Shown here: piece by piece, positions 1-10,397 of the stretch
Position numbering within the stretch: position 1 is the first letter of the stretch
Layout of the letters: each line of letters starts with the position of its first letter
Source: Campylobacter showae
GTDB taxonomy: Bacteria; Campylobacterota; Campylobacteria; Campylobacterales; Campylobacteraceae
Direction of reading: 5' to 3'
Assembly: GCF_004803815.1 (NCBI RefSeq)
Contig: NZ_CP012544.1
Coordinates: 1,550,001 to 1,614,000, forward strand
DNA length: 64,000 bases
Made by a program: the position numbers and the translations under genes
The notes under the pieces: generated by a model
What the model saw: only the letters and a program-made list of their open reading frames with translations
Told to the model about the DNA's origin: nothing
The model's database searches: none

Positions 1-923
1 CTAGCGCCGCTTTTATGATCGGTAGAGATGATAAATCTCTCGCAAGCAAGCGCCTCTAAAAGCACGTTTGAAAAGCCCTCAAACCTCGAAGCACAAAGGA
101 AACACTGCGCGTTTTTGATAAATTTAAACGGATTTTTATCTGTGCCTAGCAGCTTTACTCGCTCGCTCACGCCAAGCTCGTCGATCAAATTTTGAAGCTT
201 GCCTTGCAAAGGCCCCTTGCCTAAAATCCCAAGCGTCGCGCGCTCATCGTTTAAATTTGCGATTATTCTTATTAACATCGCTTGATTTTTACCGCTATCA
301 AGCCGCCCGATATTTAGAAAAAACGGCTTAAATTTATCCTCTAGCGGCTTGTTTGCAAGAGTTTTTATCGCCGCCAAATCGACCGCATTATATAGCACCT
401 TAGTTTTTGCGGCGTCGCAGCCGAAATTTCGCACGAGATCATCGGCGTTTCCCTGCGCGTTGGCCAAAATCAGATCGGCTCTAGGGTAGAGCGCCTTAAC
501 TAAAATTCTATTAGCAAGCCCGCTAAGTCCGCTTTTATAGATGACCGACGGACAGCTACGCTCGCTTATAACCATCCGTCCTTTTACTCCGGCGATCCTT
601 GCTAAAAGCGCGATGTAGCAAGGACGGTTCATTAAGACAAAATGCAGATCAATAGCCAAATCGTCGCAAAGTTTTTTATAGTTTAAGGCTAGAAACGGAA
701 ACAAAAGTCCCAAACGGAAAAGCTTTTTTACGCCGCTCTCATACGGATCTGAGCGCTCGAGGAAGTGGACTTTTACCGCGCTTGGTATCTCGTAGGCTAC
801 GACCTCGCTCATCAAAACGAGATGAACTTCGTATTTTTCGCACAGAGCCGGGAGCAAATTTGAAACCACGCGCTCCGCGCCGCCCGGCCCCATCGAGTAG
901 AGAAAAACGGCTAATTTTTTCAT
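1..923 (-). CDS. pglJ: PglJ-like GT4 glycosyltransferase, C-terminus cut by window edge
   Basis: The reverse-strand frame is open from the ATG at 923 to the window edge, about 307 residues, so the C-terminus is missing. It is a GT-B (GT4) enzyme: the N-terminal GPGGAERV loop lies near residues 12-19 and the E-x7-E donor motif in EGFSNVLLEALA near residue 281. The sequence resembles C. jejuni PglJ, which adds the second GalNAc of the undecaprenyl-diphosphate-linked N-glycan on the cytoplasmic face of the inner membrane. The start overlaps the pglI stop in an ATGA arrangement, so translation is probably coupled. The position after pglH and pglI matches the C. jejuni order H-I-J, which supports PglJ over a generic GT4. 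The transferred sugar could differ in this species. Confidence 0.85.
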   Translation of the reverse strand, partial: MKKLAVFLYSMGPGGAERVVSNLLPALCEKYEVHLVLMSEVVAYEIPSAVKVHFLERSDPYESGVKKLFRLGLLFPFLALNYKKLCDDLAIDLHFVLMNRPCYIALLARIAGVKGRMVISERSCPSVIYKSGLSGLANRILVKALYPRADLILANAQGNADDLVRNFGCDAAKTKVLYNAVDLAAIKTLANKPLEDKFKPFFLNIGRLDSGKNQAMLIRIIANLNDERATLGILGKGPLQGKLQNLIDELGVSERVKLLGTDKNPFKFIKNAQCFLCASRFEGFSNVLLEALACERFIISTDHKSGA

Positions 924-1903
924 TTGCCGTGCGTTTTTTTATATATCCAAACGCGAATTTTAGTTAAAAATAAAATCATCGACTTTGGAAACGGGCTTAA
1001 GATCAGCATCGCAAGCGCTTCTTTTGTAAATTTAAATTTGAGGCTTTTAAAAAGATATTCGTACATTTTTTTGTATTCTCCGCCGAATTTGGCATAATAC
1101 GCCGCCATTTTGTATAGGATCGCGATGTGAGAGTCATTTACGCGGAATTTCGGATCGGCCGAATTTGCTCCGTTTGCGCTAGCTTGAGCGTTTTTCTCGG
1201 CGATCTTTTGCAAAATAAGCTCCGCAGTCATCGCGTAGCCTTTCATTATGCAAAGCGGGCGTTTAAACGAGTTTATCGTGACGCTGTCGCTGCGGTGAAA
1301 GCGGTAAATACGCACTGCGTCGTGCAGATAGTAAGCAGGAAGATCAAAAAGATAGATCCAAAGCGTATTTTCGCTACCGTAAAGCCCCTTTTCAAAGCGC
1401 CTCTGACCGATGGCGCCGCGGCGAAACATTATCAAAAACTCGCCCGTTATCTTGCCGTCGTAGTAGTCCTGCGGCGAAATTTCCCCGCTTTTACTCAGTC
1501 CAAATCCCGAAAATTTCGTCGTCGGCTCGCCGTCAATCTCAAAGTAACAGTTCGCCCAGACGCTAGCATACCCCTGCTCTAGCACGGCCGCCATCTTGCT
1601 TATGGCGCCTTCTATCAGCAAGTCATCGTCGTCTAGTATCACGAAAGCATCACCGCTAGCGTGGTCAAAGCCGTTGTTTTTATTTCCGTTTGGGCCGCGG
1701 TCGTAGGTTTGATTTAGGACGTATTTTACGTTGTCAAATTTAGCGACGTAACTCTGCGCGAGCTCGCGCGTACCGTCGTTTGAGTTATCGTCGCTGATTA
1801 TGATTTCTTTGTTTTCGTAGTCCTGAGCCAGCGCGCTTTTTAGAGCGGCCTCAAAAAGCTCTTTGCGGTTGTAGGTCGGGATTATTATGCTTACTTTTAG
1901 CAT
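920..1903 (-). CDS. pglI: PglI-like GT2 glycosyltransferase of the N-glycan
   Basis: GT-A fold, GT2 family, 327 residues. The N-terminal VSIIIPTYNR strand, the SDDNSND motif (residues 37-43) and the metal/nucleotide-binding DDDD (91-94) are all present, as is the PNGNKNNG stretch (71-78) shared with C. jejuni PglI. PglI transfers the branching beta-1,3 glucose to the lipid-linked heptasaccharide. The start lies one base past the pglH stop and the end overlaps the pglJ start, so this is an operon member with coupled translation. Its presence implies a branched glycan as in C. jejuni, although the branch sugar cannot be read from sequence. Confidence 0.87.
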   Translation of the reverse strand: MLKVSIIIPTYNRKELFEAALKSALAQDYENKEIIISDDNSNDGTRELAQSYVAKFDNVKYVLNQTYDRGPNGNKNNGFDHASGDAFVILDDDDLLIEGAISKMAAVLEQGYASVWANCYFEIDGEPTTKFSGFGLSKSGEISPQDYYDGKITGEFLIMFRRGAIGQRRFEKGLYGSENTLWIYLFDLPAYYLHDAVRIYRFHRSDSVTINSFKRPLCIMKGYAMTAELILQKIAEKNAQASANGANSADPKFRVNDSHIAILYKMAAYYAKFGGEYKKMYEYLFKSLKFKFTKEALAMLILSPFPKSMILFLTKIRVWIYKKTHGK

Positions 1904-1904
1904 T

Positions 1905-2969
1905 TTAGTTCTTTATATTTTGCGTGATAAAATCCATCCACTTTTGATAAATTTGATCGGTTTTAAAGGCGTTTTTGCGCTCGTTGGCGTTTTTTACCAG
2001 CTCTTGCCTAAGCTCCTCGTCGCGCATCAAGAGTTCGATTTTACTTCCGAGCGCTTTTACGTCGTCTATCGGTACCAAAAATCCGTCCTTGCCGTCCTCG
2101 ATGAGCTCTTTTGCGCCGCTTGTAGCAGTCGCCACCCTGGCGCAGCTAAAAAATACGCTCTCGATTAAAACGTTTGGCAAGCCCTCAGTTTTAGAGCTTG
2201 AGACGAGGATTTTAGCCCTTTCGTAAAGCGAAGCGACATCGCTCGTTTGCCCGATAAATTCGGCATCCAGATGTAGCTGCTCGTGCGCGATGAGCTCTAG
2301 CCTTTGCCTCTCCTCGCCAGCGCCCGCTATCACAATTTTCCACTCTTTTAAAAGCTCTTTATCGACTAGGCTCATAGCCTTTAAAAATACGTCGCAACCT
2401 TTAAGCGAGATGAGACGGCCGACGAAAAGGATGATATTTTCCTTCGGCAAGCCCTGCTTTTTGGCTTCAAACATCGGATTGTACATCACGGTTTTATTTT
2501 TTACGAAGCTATAGTATTCGTAGTCCTCTTTTGTTAGCACCGTGAGTCCGCTAGCTAACGGATAGAGCATACGGCGTAAAAACAGCCAGCCGCGCCCTTT
2601 GAAAAAATCGGCGCTTGAATGCTCGCTGATAAAAAGCGGCTTGTTTATAAATAAATTCGACAAAATCACGTTGATATTCGTGCTATCCATCGAAGAGATA
2701 ACGACGTCAAAGCCGCCGTTTTTGATCAAATTTCGCTGATAAAAAAACTTTTTCACGCGCCTGATTAAATTTGCGAAAAAGCCCTTTTTTACCATCGGGA
2801 AAGGCAGATCGATCAGCTTTATCCTCTCGTCCAGCTCGTAAAACGGCGGTTTGGTGTCAAATTTTAAAAGCGTTACGTCGTGAAATTTCGCAAAATAGCT
2901 CGCTAACAAGCTCATCACGCGCTCGGCGCCGCCTGCTTGCAGGGTCGAAATTATAAATAAAACCTTCAT
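1905..2969 (-). CDS. pglH: PglH-like GT4 polymerase of the N-glycan
   Basis: GT4 enzyme of 354 residues with GGAERVM at 13-19 and the E-x7-E motif in TEGLPNVLIES at 261-271. In C. jejuni, PglH adds three terminal GalNAc residues and counts them with a basic ruler helix that grips the lipid pyrophosphate. The matching stretch here (about residues 61-84) carries RR and KK pairs and looks like that helix, so the count-limited polymerase mechanism is probably kept. A 93-base gap separates the start from the upstream GT25 gene, the only clear gap in this operon apart from single bases. A GAGAGAATG context gives a usable ribosome site. Confidence 0.87.
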   Translation of the reverse strand: MKVLFIISTLQAGGAERVMSLLASYFAKFHDVTLLKFDTKPPFYELDERIKLIDLPFPMVKKGFFANLIRRVKKFFYQRNLIKNGGFDVVISSMDSTNINVILSNLFINKPLFISEHSSADFFKGRGWLFLRRMLYPLASGLTVLTKEDYEYYSFVKNKTVMYNPMFEAKKQGLPKENIILFVGRLISLKGCDVFLKAMSLVDKELLKEWKIVIAGAGEERQRLELIAHEQLHLDAEFIGQTSDVASLYERAKILVSSSKTEGLPNVLIESVFFSCARVATATSGAKELIEDGKDGFLVPIDDVKALGSKIELLMRDEELRQELVKNANERKNAFKTDQIYQKWMDFITQNIKN

Positions 2970-3062
2970 TCTCTCTCCAAATTTTAATCGGTACGCGAAA
3001 ATTTAATAAATCTTCAAAATTATTGATTTTATAAATTTTGAGCTTTATAATCGCTTAGTTTC

Positions 3063-3818
3063 CTATCTTTTAAATATTCGCTCATAGCCTAAAATTGCCG
3101 CTTCAAAGCGCGTTGCGGCGACATATTTTAAGCTATTTAAACGAGCTAGCGGCGAGACTTTTACCTGCGTTCTTTGCACTCGCTCGGCTTGGATATTTGA
3201 GTCTGTTAGATCGGTCGGATGTGCGAAGATATCGCTAAAATACATCTTTAAGCCGTTTTGCAAAAGCAAAATCCGCCAAAAATCAGCCACGCAAAGCGCC
3301 CTTTTATGCGTTTGCAAGATCTTTTCCGCCGCGCGCCTATCAAGCACGTAAGCAGCCGCTCGGTAAATCGTGCCGTAAGAGCGCTTTGAGACTAGCCAAA
3401 AATCATCCTCCAGCTTTTTACCAAATGCGCTAAATCGCCCCTCCAGCCCGTCCTGCGCACCGCAGATGAGAGCCGAACCCTCGTCCATCTTGGCAGCCGT
3501 TTCAAACGCCTTTTTCACGCCATCCTCGTCTCCGATAACGTCGTCTTCTAAAATGAGCGCAAATTTGGCGTCGCTTTTTAAAAACTCCTCGTAAGCGCAC
3601 ACATGAGAGAGCGAGCAACCGATCTCGGACGGGCTTAGCAGCCTGTCGTAAGCCTCAAGGCTAGGTAGCGCGTAGCCGTAGTACTCCTTTGCGCTCATTG
3701 TCCTGCCGTCGGTCGCCTCAACGAGCTTAAATTCGCCGTAGTTTTTAAACCGCTCTTTTAGCTTTTCTCGGCGCGCCTCATCGCTTTTTAGCGAGATAAC
3801 GAATACTAATTTTTTCAT
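3063..3818 (-). CDS. GT25-family glycosyltransferase
   Basis: 251-residue protein of the LPS glycosyltransferase 25 family. It opens with FVISLKSDEARREKL, has the GCSLSHV(C) motif in the first third and the acidic LILEDDV that binds the metal and nucleotide sugar. Family members (LgtB, Lex2B types) usually transfer galactose or a related hexose in a beta linkage. The gene overlaps the upstream flippase by four bases (ATGA) and precedes pglH. No GT25 enzyme belongs to the C. jejuni pgl core, so this is an accessory transferase that may decorate the N-glycan or another surface glycan. The acceptor cannot be inferred. Confidence 0.85.
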   Translation of the reverse strand: MKKLVFVISLKSDEARREKLKERFKNYGEFKLVEATDGRTMSAKEYYGYALPSLEAYDRLLSPSEIGCSLSHVCAYEEFLKSDAKFALILEDDVIGDEDGVKKAFETAAKMDEGSALICGAQDGLEGRFSAFGKKLEDDFWLVSKRSYGTIYRAAAYVLDRRAAEKILQTHKRALCVADFWRILLLQNGLKMYFSDIFAHPTDLTDSNIQAERVQRTQVKVSPLARLNSLKYVAATRFEAAILGYERIFKR

Positions 3819-5328
3819 CTTTTAAACTTCGATTTGATTTTATTTATCACGATCAGCTGCTCTCTTTTGTCAAATATCAAAAACAAGCTCGCGGCGTATC
3901 CCACTGCAAGCAAAACCGCCGAATACGCGGCAAATTCGCCCCAGCTTGAAATTTGCACAAAATTTCGCAGCCAAAAAAACAGCCCGCAAACGGCCGCAAA
4001 AACGGCTAAATTTTTAAAATAAACGCCGTAAAAAGTGGTAAGCGGCAGGCTCAAATTTAAGGCAGCATTTATGAGGTCAAACCCCAAAATCCGCACCGAA
4101 TAAAGCGCGGCGCCGATAGCAACCATACCGTAGATGCCGTAGTCCGTAAATTTAAGCACGGCAATCTGCGCCAAAATCGTGCCGGCACCCAAAATGGTGT
4201 TTGCTATCGCGGGGCGCTTTAGTTTATTGGTCGCGCTGTCGAGATTAAAAAGCGAAAAAACGTAGCTGATAAATATAATCGGCACCAGGGTTATCATCGA
4301 GAGATTATAGATTAGACTTATCTCGTCCGCGCTTTTAAACGGTAGCCAAAGCGTGTAAAATTCGCGTCCAAAAGCCACGAAAATAGCCGCTGGCACACTC
4401 ATAACAAAAGCCGTAACTCTCATCGAAAATTTAGCCTCAGCTACGAGCGCGGTCAAATTTGATTTAGAGTAGTGCTCGACGAATTTTGGCGCAAATATCG
4501 CGCTAAGCTGCGCCACAAAGCTTTCCAAAATGATCGGAGCCGCCTTTGAAACGGCTAAAATTCCCGTCGCGTTCGCGCTTAAAAATATGTTGCAGATAAA
4601 TAGATCCATACCGCTCATAAGCACGCGGTTTAGGGCGTTAAAGCTATTATAGACGCCCGATTTTAGCAGCTCTTTTATCCGCGCAAAGTCAAATTCGCGC
4701 GGGTTAAATTTAAGCTCCGGAGTGATACGGCGCGAAACCCAAACGCTCGTAAAAAACACAAAGAGCGACGCGACTAGAGCGGAGATCGCGATATAAGCGA
4801 TCATCGGTCTGAAAAAATAAAAAAGCGCGACGATGAGAACGGCCAAAATGGCGCTAGACGCGGCGTTGCGAACGGAGATGATGTAGAGCTTGTTTTTGAT
4901 AAACATCGAGACGCTGATGACACCGTTAAAAAGTCCGACGCAAAAATTTATAAAATAAAACGCAAAAGTAAGCCGCACGTCGCTAAGCAGCGCGTCGCTG
5001 ACGTTTAGCACGCTTTGTAAATTTAAGATAAAAATGCCGACACCCAGCAAAATCAGAACGCAAAAAAAGATATTTACGACTAGAACCGACGAGTAGTAGG
5101 CGTTAGCCGCGCGGGTGCCCCCTCTGTGCCACTCGTACGCGACGAAACGGCCGCTAACCGAGTTTATCGCAGCGGTTACGACTAGAGCATAAGCCACGAT
5201 AGCGTTAGACAGCCCGACAAAGCCGTAGGCTTCGTTGCCTAGGCTTTTTAGAATGTAAGGCGTGAGGAAAAAATTTATCCCCATCGAGACGATAAAAACG
5301 ACGATGGAGCTGATCAAATTTACGAGCA

Positions 5329-5329
<1 letters not shown>
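3815..5329 (-). CDS. Wzx/MATE-type lipid-linked oligosaccharide flippase
   Basis: 504 residues, almost wholly hydrophobic, about 12 transmembrane segments, with the N-terminal pattern of polysaccharide flippases (SIVVFIVSMGINFFLTPYIL). Such proteins of the MOP superfamily move undecaprenyl-diphosphate-linked oligosaccharides across the inner membrane. There is no Walker A or ABC signature motif, so this is not the ABC flippase PglK that occupies this place in C. jejuni. The start codon overlaps the preceding dehydrogenase stop by one base and the end overlaps the GT25 start. By position it is the best candidate flippase for the N-glycan, unless a pglK lies outside the window. Confidence 0.85.
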
Positions 5330-6557
<1,228 letters not shown>

Positions 6558-6561
<4 letters not shown>

Positions 6562-7001
6562 TTATTTTTCCTTTTTAATTTTTTTGGTTCTATCGTTTTT
6601 ACGCGTTCATACATTCTTATTTCCGCGCCTACTCCTTGCGGAGTTATGATTTTAACGGGGCTAACGCCAGGTAAAATTTGAGTGAATTCGTAATAAACCC
6701 GCCTCTTTTTCTTTCCGTCCTTGCAAAGCATCATCGTTTGCGCCAGCTCGTCACCGACGCTAAATTCATAATAAATCCCGCGCGCGTCCTCTTTTTCCTC
6801 GAGTTTTCCGCCGAGTAAAAAGGCAAAGTTGCAGTCGATTTCTATTTCTTTAAAAAACGCGACTTCGTATTTAAAATAATCAGGCGGCATCTTTGAAATA
6901 GGTAGCTCGAAAATATTTTCCTCGGTTTTTGTCGTACTTTCGCCCGCTAAAAGCGCAAACGGCAACGCGCAAGCCGCGATAAAAAGTAAAATTTTCCTCA
7001 T
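6558..7001 (-). CDS. Small secreted protein of unknown function inside the glycan operon
   Basis: 147 residues. A signal peptide is clear ([20 protein letters not shown], cleavage near residue 20), followed by a polar mature domain of about 127 residues with no motif I recognise; the C-terminus is strongly basic (KKLKRKNK). It is coupled on both sides by four-base ATGA overlaps, to ugd before and the HexNAc dehydrogenase after, so it is made with the sugar-nucleotide enzymes yet exported to the periplasm. The product of this pathway is flipped to the periplasm, so a role in handling or modifying the glycan there is possible, but that is only inference. Confidence 0.75.
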
Positions 7002-8320
7002 GATTTCACTCCTATTTGGAAATACTTAAAGCCTAAATTTGCTAGATTTTTCGCGTCGTATTGATTGCGCCCGTCAAAGATCACGGCGTTTTTTAGCCGT
7101 TGTTTCATCTCCATAAAATCAGGCGATCTAAACTCGCTCCACTCGGTAACCAGTGCGAGCGCGTCGGCGCCGTTTAGCGCGTCGTATTTGTTTGGGGCGA
7201 ATTTTAAATTTGAGTTAGGTAGATATTTTTTGGCTTCGTTTGCGGCCTTTGGATCGTAGGCGACGACGTTTGCGCCCGCGTTTTCTAGCGATTTTATGAG
7301 CACTAGCGAGCTAGCTTCGCGCATATCGTCGGTGTTTGGTTTAAAAGCAAGCCCCCAAAGCGCCACGGTTTTGCCGCTCAGATTTCCGCCGAAAAATGCT
7401 GAAATTTTTTCAAAAAGCACCGTTTTTTGTGCCGCGTTTCTAGCCTCCACCGCGCTTAAAACCTTCGGCTCAAAGCCGTTTTGCCTGGCGGTGTAGATGA
7501 GCGCCTCGACGTCCTTTGGAAAGCAGCTACCGCCGTATCCGCAGCCAGGATATATAAAGCTATAACCAATGCGAGAGTCGCTACCGATGCCTTTTCGTAC
7601 CAAATTTACGTCCGCTCCCACGCGCTCGCAGATACCTGCGATCTCGTTTATGAAGCTTATTTTAGTCGCTAGCATCGCATTTGCGGCGTATTTGGTCATC
7701 TCGGCGGACTTTACGTCCATAGCGATAAAGCGGTCGTGATTTTTCATAAAGGGCGCATAAAGCTCGCGCATAACGCTTTGCCCCCACTCGCTGCTAGCGC
7801 CCACTACGACGCGGTCTGGCTTTAAAAAGTCCTCGACTGCCGCGCCCTCCTTTAAAAACTCGGGGTTTGAGACGACCTCAAATTTGACGTCCAGGTTCCT
7901 CTTTTTTAGCTCGCCTGCGATCACTTCGGTTACCTTCTCTGCAGTGCCTACGGGGACGGTTGATTTATCTACGACGATTAGCGGCGAGGTTAAATTTTGC
8001 CCGATGCTTTTTGCGACTTCTAGTACGTAGCGCAGATCGGCCTGCCCGTCCGCGCCCATAGGCGTGCCAACTGCGATAAATAGCACGCTAGCGTGCGCCA
8101 AGGCCTCTTTTATATCGACGCTAAATTTGAGTGCGCCGTTTACCCTGCACTCCGCGACGATCTCAGAAAGTCCGGGCTCATAGATCGGTATGACGCCGTT
8201 ATTTAGGGCGTTTATCTTGGCTTCGTCTACGTCTACGCATATGACGTCGTTGCCCATTTTAGCTAGGCACGCGCCGCTAACGAGCCCCACGTAGCCAGTG
8301 CCTACGACTGCGATCCTCAC
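6998..8320 (-). CDS. ugd: UDP-glucose 6-dehydrogenase
   Basis: 440 residues from the GTG at 8320. That start overlaps the gne stop as GTGA, follows an AGAAGAGG ribosome site and gives the standard beginning MRIAVVGTGYVGLVS; a further in-frame GTG at 8335 is less likely. The NAD-binding GTGYVG loop and the catalytic GYGGSCFPKD (about residues 262-271, Cys266) are intact. The enzyme oxidises UDP-glucose to UDP-glucuronate with two NAD. With the UDP-glucuronate 4-epimerase at 10394-11452 it would also give UDP-galacturonate. C. jejuni carries its ugd homologue in the capsule locus, not next to gne, so the placement here is notable. Confidence 0.92.
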   Translation of the reverse strand: MRIAVVGTGYVGLVSGACLAKMGNDVICVDVDEAKINALNNGVIPIYEPGLSEIVAECRVNGALKFSVDIKEALAHASVLFIAVGTPMGADGQADLRYVLEVAKSIGQNLTSPLIVVDKSTVPVGTAEKVTEVIAGELKKRNLDVKFEVVSNPEFLKEGAAVEDFLKPDRVVVGASSEWGQSVMRELYAPFMKNHDRFIAMDVKSAEMTKYAANAMLATKISFINEIAGICERVGADVNLVRKGIGSDSRIGYSFIYPGCGYGGSCFPKDVEALIYTARQNGFEPKVLSAVEARNAAQKTVLFEKISAFFGGNLSGKTVALWGLAFKPNTDDMREASSLVLIKSLENAGANVVAYDPKAANEAKKYLPNSNLKFAPNKYDALNGADALALVTEWSEFRSPDFMEMKQRLKNAVIFDGRNQYDAKNLANLGFKYFQIGVKS

Positions 8321-9303
8321 AGCCTCTTCTCCCACTCAAGCGCAGTTTTTATGATGAGCGCTAGATCCTCTCTCTTAGGCTGCCAGTTAGTTAAATTTCT
8401 TATCTTTTCGGGCTTTGCGATGAGGCGCGCTGGATCGCCCTGCCTGCGAGGCGAGTTAATAACCTTAAAATCAACTCCGCTTACTTTTTTAGCCGTTTCT
8501 ATAACTTCCTTTACGCTAAAGCCGCGGCCGTAGCCGACGTTAAAGATTTCGCTTTTTTCGTGCTCGCTTAGATACTCTAGCGCGCTTAGATGCGCGTCAG
8601 CTAGGTCGCTAACGTGGATATAGTCTCTCACGCAGGTGCCATCCGCGGTCTGGTAGTCGCTACCAAAAATCCCCATACTCTCGCGCTTGCCCAGAGCCGT
8701 CTGTGTCGCGACTTTGATTAGATGCGTGGCGTTTGGATAGTTTTGTCCGATGAGCCCCTCCTCGTCGGCGCCCGCGACGTTAAAGTAACGCAAAATCGCA
8801 AATTTGAAATTTTCATTTGAAGCGGCGTAGTCTTTGATGATCCACTCGCTCATTAGCTTGCTTCGGCCGTACGGATTTATCGGATTTGCCGCGGTTTGCT
8901 CATCGACCTCTCCGATCTCGGGCTCGCCGTAAACCGCCGCCGTGGAGCTAAAAATAAATTTATTTACGCCATACTGCTTGCAATAGGTCAAAATTTTAGC
9001 GACGTTTGCGGTGTTGTTTAGGTAGTATTTTAGCGGATCTTGAGTGCTTTCAAAAACCTCGATAAATGCGGCAAAATGGATAATCGCGTCAAATTTACCC
9101 TCCGCAAAAATCCCGCTTAAATCATCTTCCAAATTTGCCTTTACAAACCTAAATTTACCGATTTTCTCAAGCGCGTCAAGCGCCTTTGTAGTACCTTTGC
9201 AGAGATTATCCACGACCGTTATCTCGTACCCGCCTTGCTTTAAAAGAGCCTTTAGCACGTGAGAGCCGATATAGCCCGCCCCGCCTGTTATTAAAATTTT
9301 CAT
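8317..9303 (-). CDS. gne: UDP-GlcNAc/Glc 4-epimerase Gne
   Basis: 328-residue extended short-chain dehydrogenase: NAD loop GGAGYIGSH (7-15), catalytic YxxxK as Y145/K149, and long stretches shared with C. jejuni Gne (for example the AAFIEVFES and INPYGRSKLMSE segments). Gne interconverts UDP-GlcNAc and UDP-GalNAc as well as UDP-Glc and UDP-Gal, supplying GalNAc for N-glycan, lipo-oligosaccharide and capsule. It is the first gene of the reverse-strand operon running through pglJ, preceded by AAAAGGT as ribosome site and a TATGAT -10 box at 9339-9344. Confidence 0.92.
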   Translation of the reverse strand: MKILITGGAGYIGSHVLKALLKQGGYEITVVDNLCKGTTKALDALEKIGKFRFVKANLEDDLSGIFAEGKFDAIIHFAAFIEVFESTQDPLKYYLNNTANVAKILTYCKQYGVNKFIFSSTAAVYGEPEIGEVDEQTAANPINPYGRSKLMSEWIIKDYAASNENFKFAILRYFNVAGADEEGLIGQNYPNATHLIKVATQTALGKRESMGIFGSDYQTADGTCVRDYIHVSDLADAHLSALEYLSEHEKSEIFNVGYGRGFSVKEVIETAKKVSGVDFKVINSPRRQGDPARLIAKPEKIRNLTNWQPKREDLALIIKTALEWEKRL

Positions 9304-9338
9304 AAATTTACCTTTTAAAATTTAGATTTTCCGATTTT

Positions 9339-9344
9339 ATCATA
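9339..9344 (-). promoter_or_regulatory. Probable -10 box of the gne-pglJ operon
   Basis: On the reverse strand the box reads TATGAT inside TTTATGATAAAAT, preceded by a T-rich tract (CTTTTTATCTTT), as in Campylobacter sigma-70 promoters, and lies about 36 bases before the gne ATG. No other convincing promoter is seen down to the 93-base gap before pglH. Confidence 0.5.
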
Positions 9345-9485
9345 AAAGATAAAAAGGTAAAATAAAAAATGCGGCGCCGTCAAGCCCGCACGCCAAATTT
9401 AGCCGTCCTATCACACGCTTAGCGTAAATTTACGGCATCCTTTACAAAGCAAACAATCGGGCAAATTTGACCGAAACGGCCGCAT

Positions 9486-10397
9486 TTAATCCTCTCTAAC
9501 CCGCAAAAATACCGGAAACCTAGGCAACCCTTTTGCGGTTAAATTTTGATATTTGTAGGTTATTATAGAGCCGATTTTAGGCGGGTTTGCGCGATCTTCG
9601 TCGCTAAAGCCAGAGCCCACCTTAAATTTAACCCCGCTAGCAATTTGCTCGTCTGGGTTTGAGCCGGCCACGCCGATCGATTTGCATGTTACCGAACCCA
9701 TGAGTCCGGCGTATTTGCCCGTGCCCGCATTTACCTCCGTTACCTCGCACTCGGCGTCTTTAAATTTTTTATATTTCAGCGCATTTTTGCTTCGTTTTCG
9801 CTCGTATGGCGCGTTTGGTTCGCGCACGACGGCGCCCTCTCCACCTTTTGCGATGACGGCCTCCGCAAACGCCTCAAATTCGGCGTTATCTTTTACTTTT
9901 ACTTGCTTGATTATCTTTAAATTTTGCCCGGCTTGCGGATTTTGCAAGATAAATTTTTCAAGCTCGCTAAGCCGCTCTAAAAGCCCGCCGTTAGCCTCAG
10001 GCACGTCAAAAACGTAAAATTTGATCTCGCTCCACGCTGTAACATTTGGCGTTTTATCCATCACGGTTGATTGGATTTTTTCAAATTCGCCCCGCGCAGT
10101 GTAAAGCTCGCCGTCAAGTGCAAACGGCGGAAAATGCGCGCTCCAGCCCCCTGGCGCGGCTAAAATTTTGCCGTTTCTGGATAGCAAATTTCGCCCGTCC
10201 CAGTAGGCGCGCACGCCGTCAAGCTTCTCGCTAGCTAGCCAGCCGCCGACATTTTGGCCTTTGTATTCGCTAAGTTTTAAAAGCTCAAATTTAGCTTTTT
10301 TAGCAGTATCTGCACCCGCTGCATTGTTTAGATTTTCGCTCTGCGCCGCCAAAGCAAAATTTAAAAAGACGGCGATCAAGAGCGCGAAAAATCTCAA
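9486..10397 (-). CDS. ATP-dependent DNA ligase with signal peptide (LigA/Lig E type)
   Basis: 303 residues. After a signal peptide ([18 protein letters not shown]) comes a minimal ligase: adenylation domain with motif I KLDG (nucleotidyl Lys58), motif IV near EGAVVRE, motif V ALKYKKF, and a C-terminal OB fold (about 225-303) ending in PVFLRVRED. There is no DNA-binding extension. Such small ligases with export signals occur in Haemophilus, Neisseria and Campylobacter and are thought to act on nicked DNA in the periplasm, perhaps during DNA uptake. The start overlaps the preceding epimerase stop by four bases, an odd pairing of DNA repair with sugar metabolism. Confidence 0.88.
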   Translation of the reverse strand: MRFFALLIAVFLNFALAAQSENLNNAAGADTAKKAKFELLKLSEYKGQNVGGWLASEKLDGVRAYWDGRNLLSRNGKILAAPGGWSAHFPPFALDGELYTARGEFEKIQSTVMDKTPNVTAWSEIKFYVFDVPEANGGLLERLSELEKFILQNPQAGQNLKIIKQVKVKDNAEFEAFAEAVIAKGGEGAVVREPNAPYERKRSKNALKYKKFKDAECEVTEVNAGTGKYAGLMGSVTCKSIGVAGSNPDEQIASGVKFKVGSGFSDEDRANPPKIGSIITYKYQNLTAKGLPRFPVFLRVRED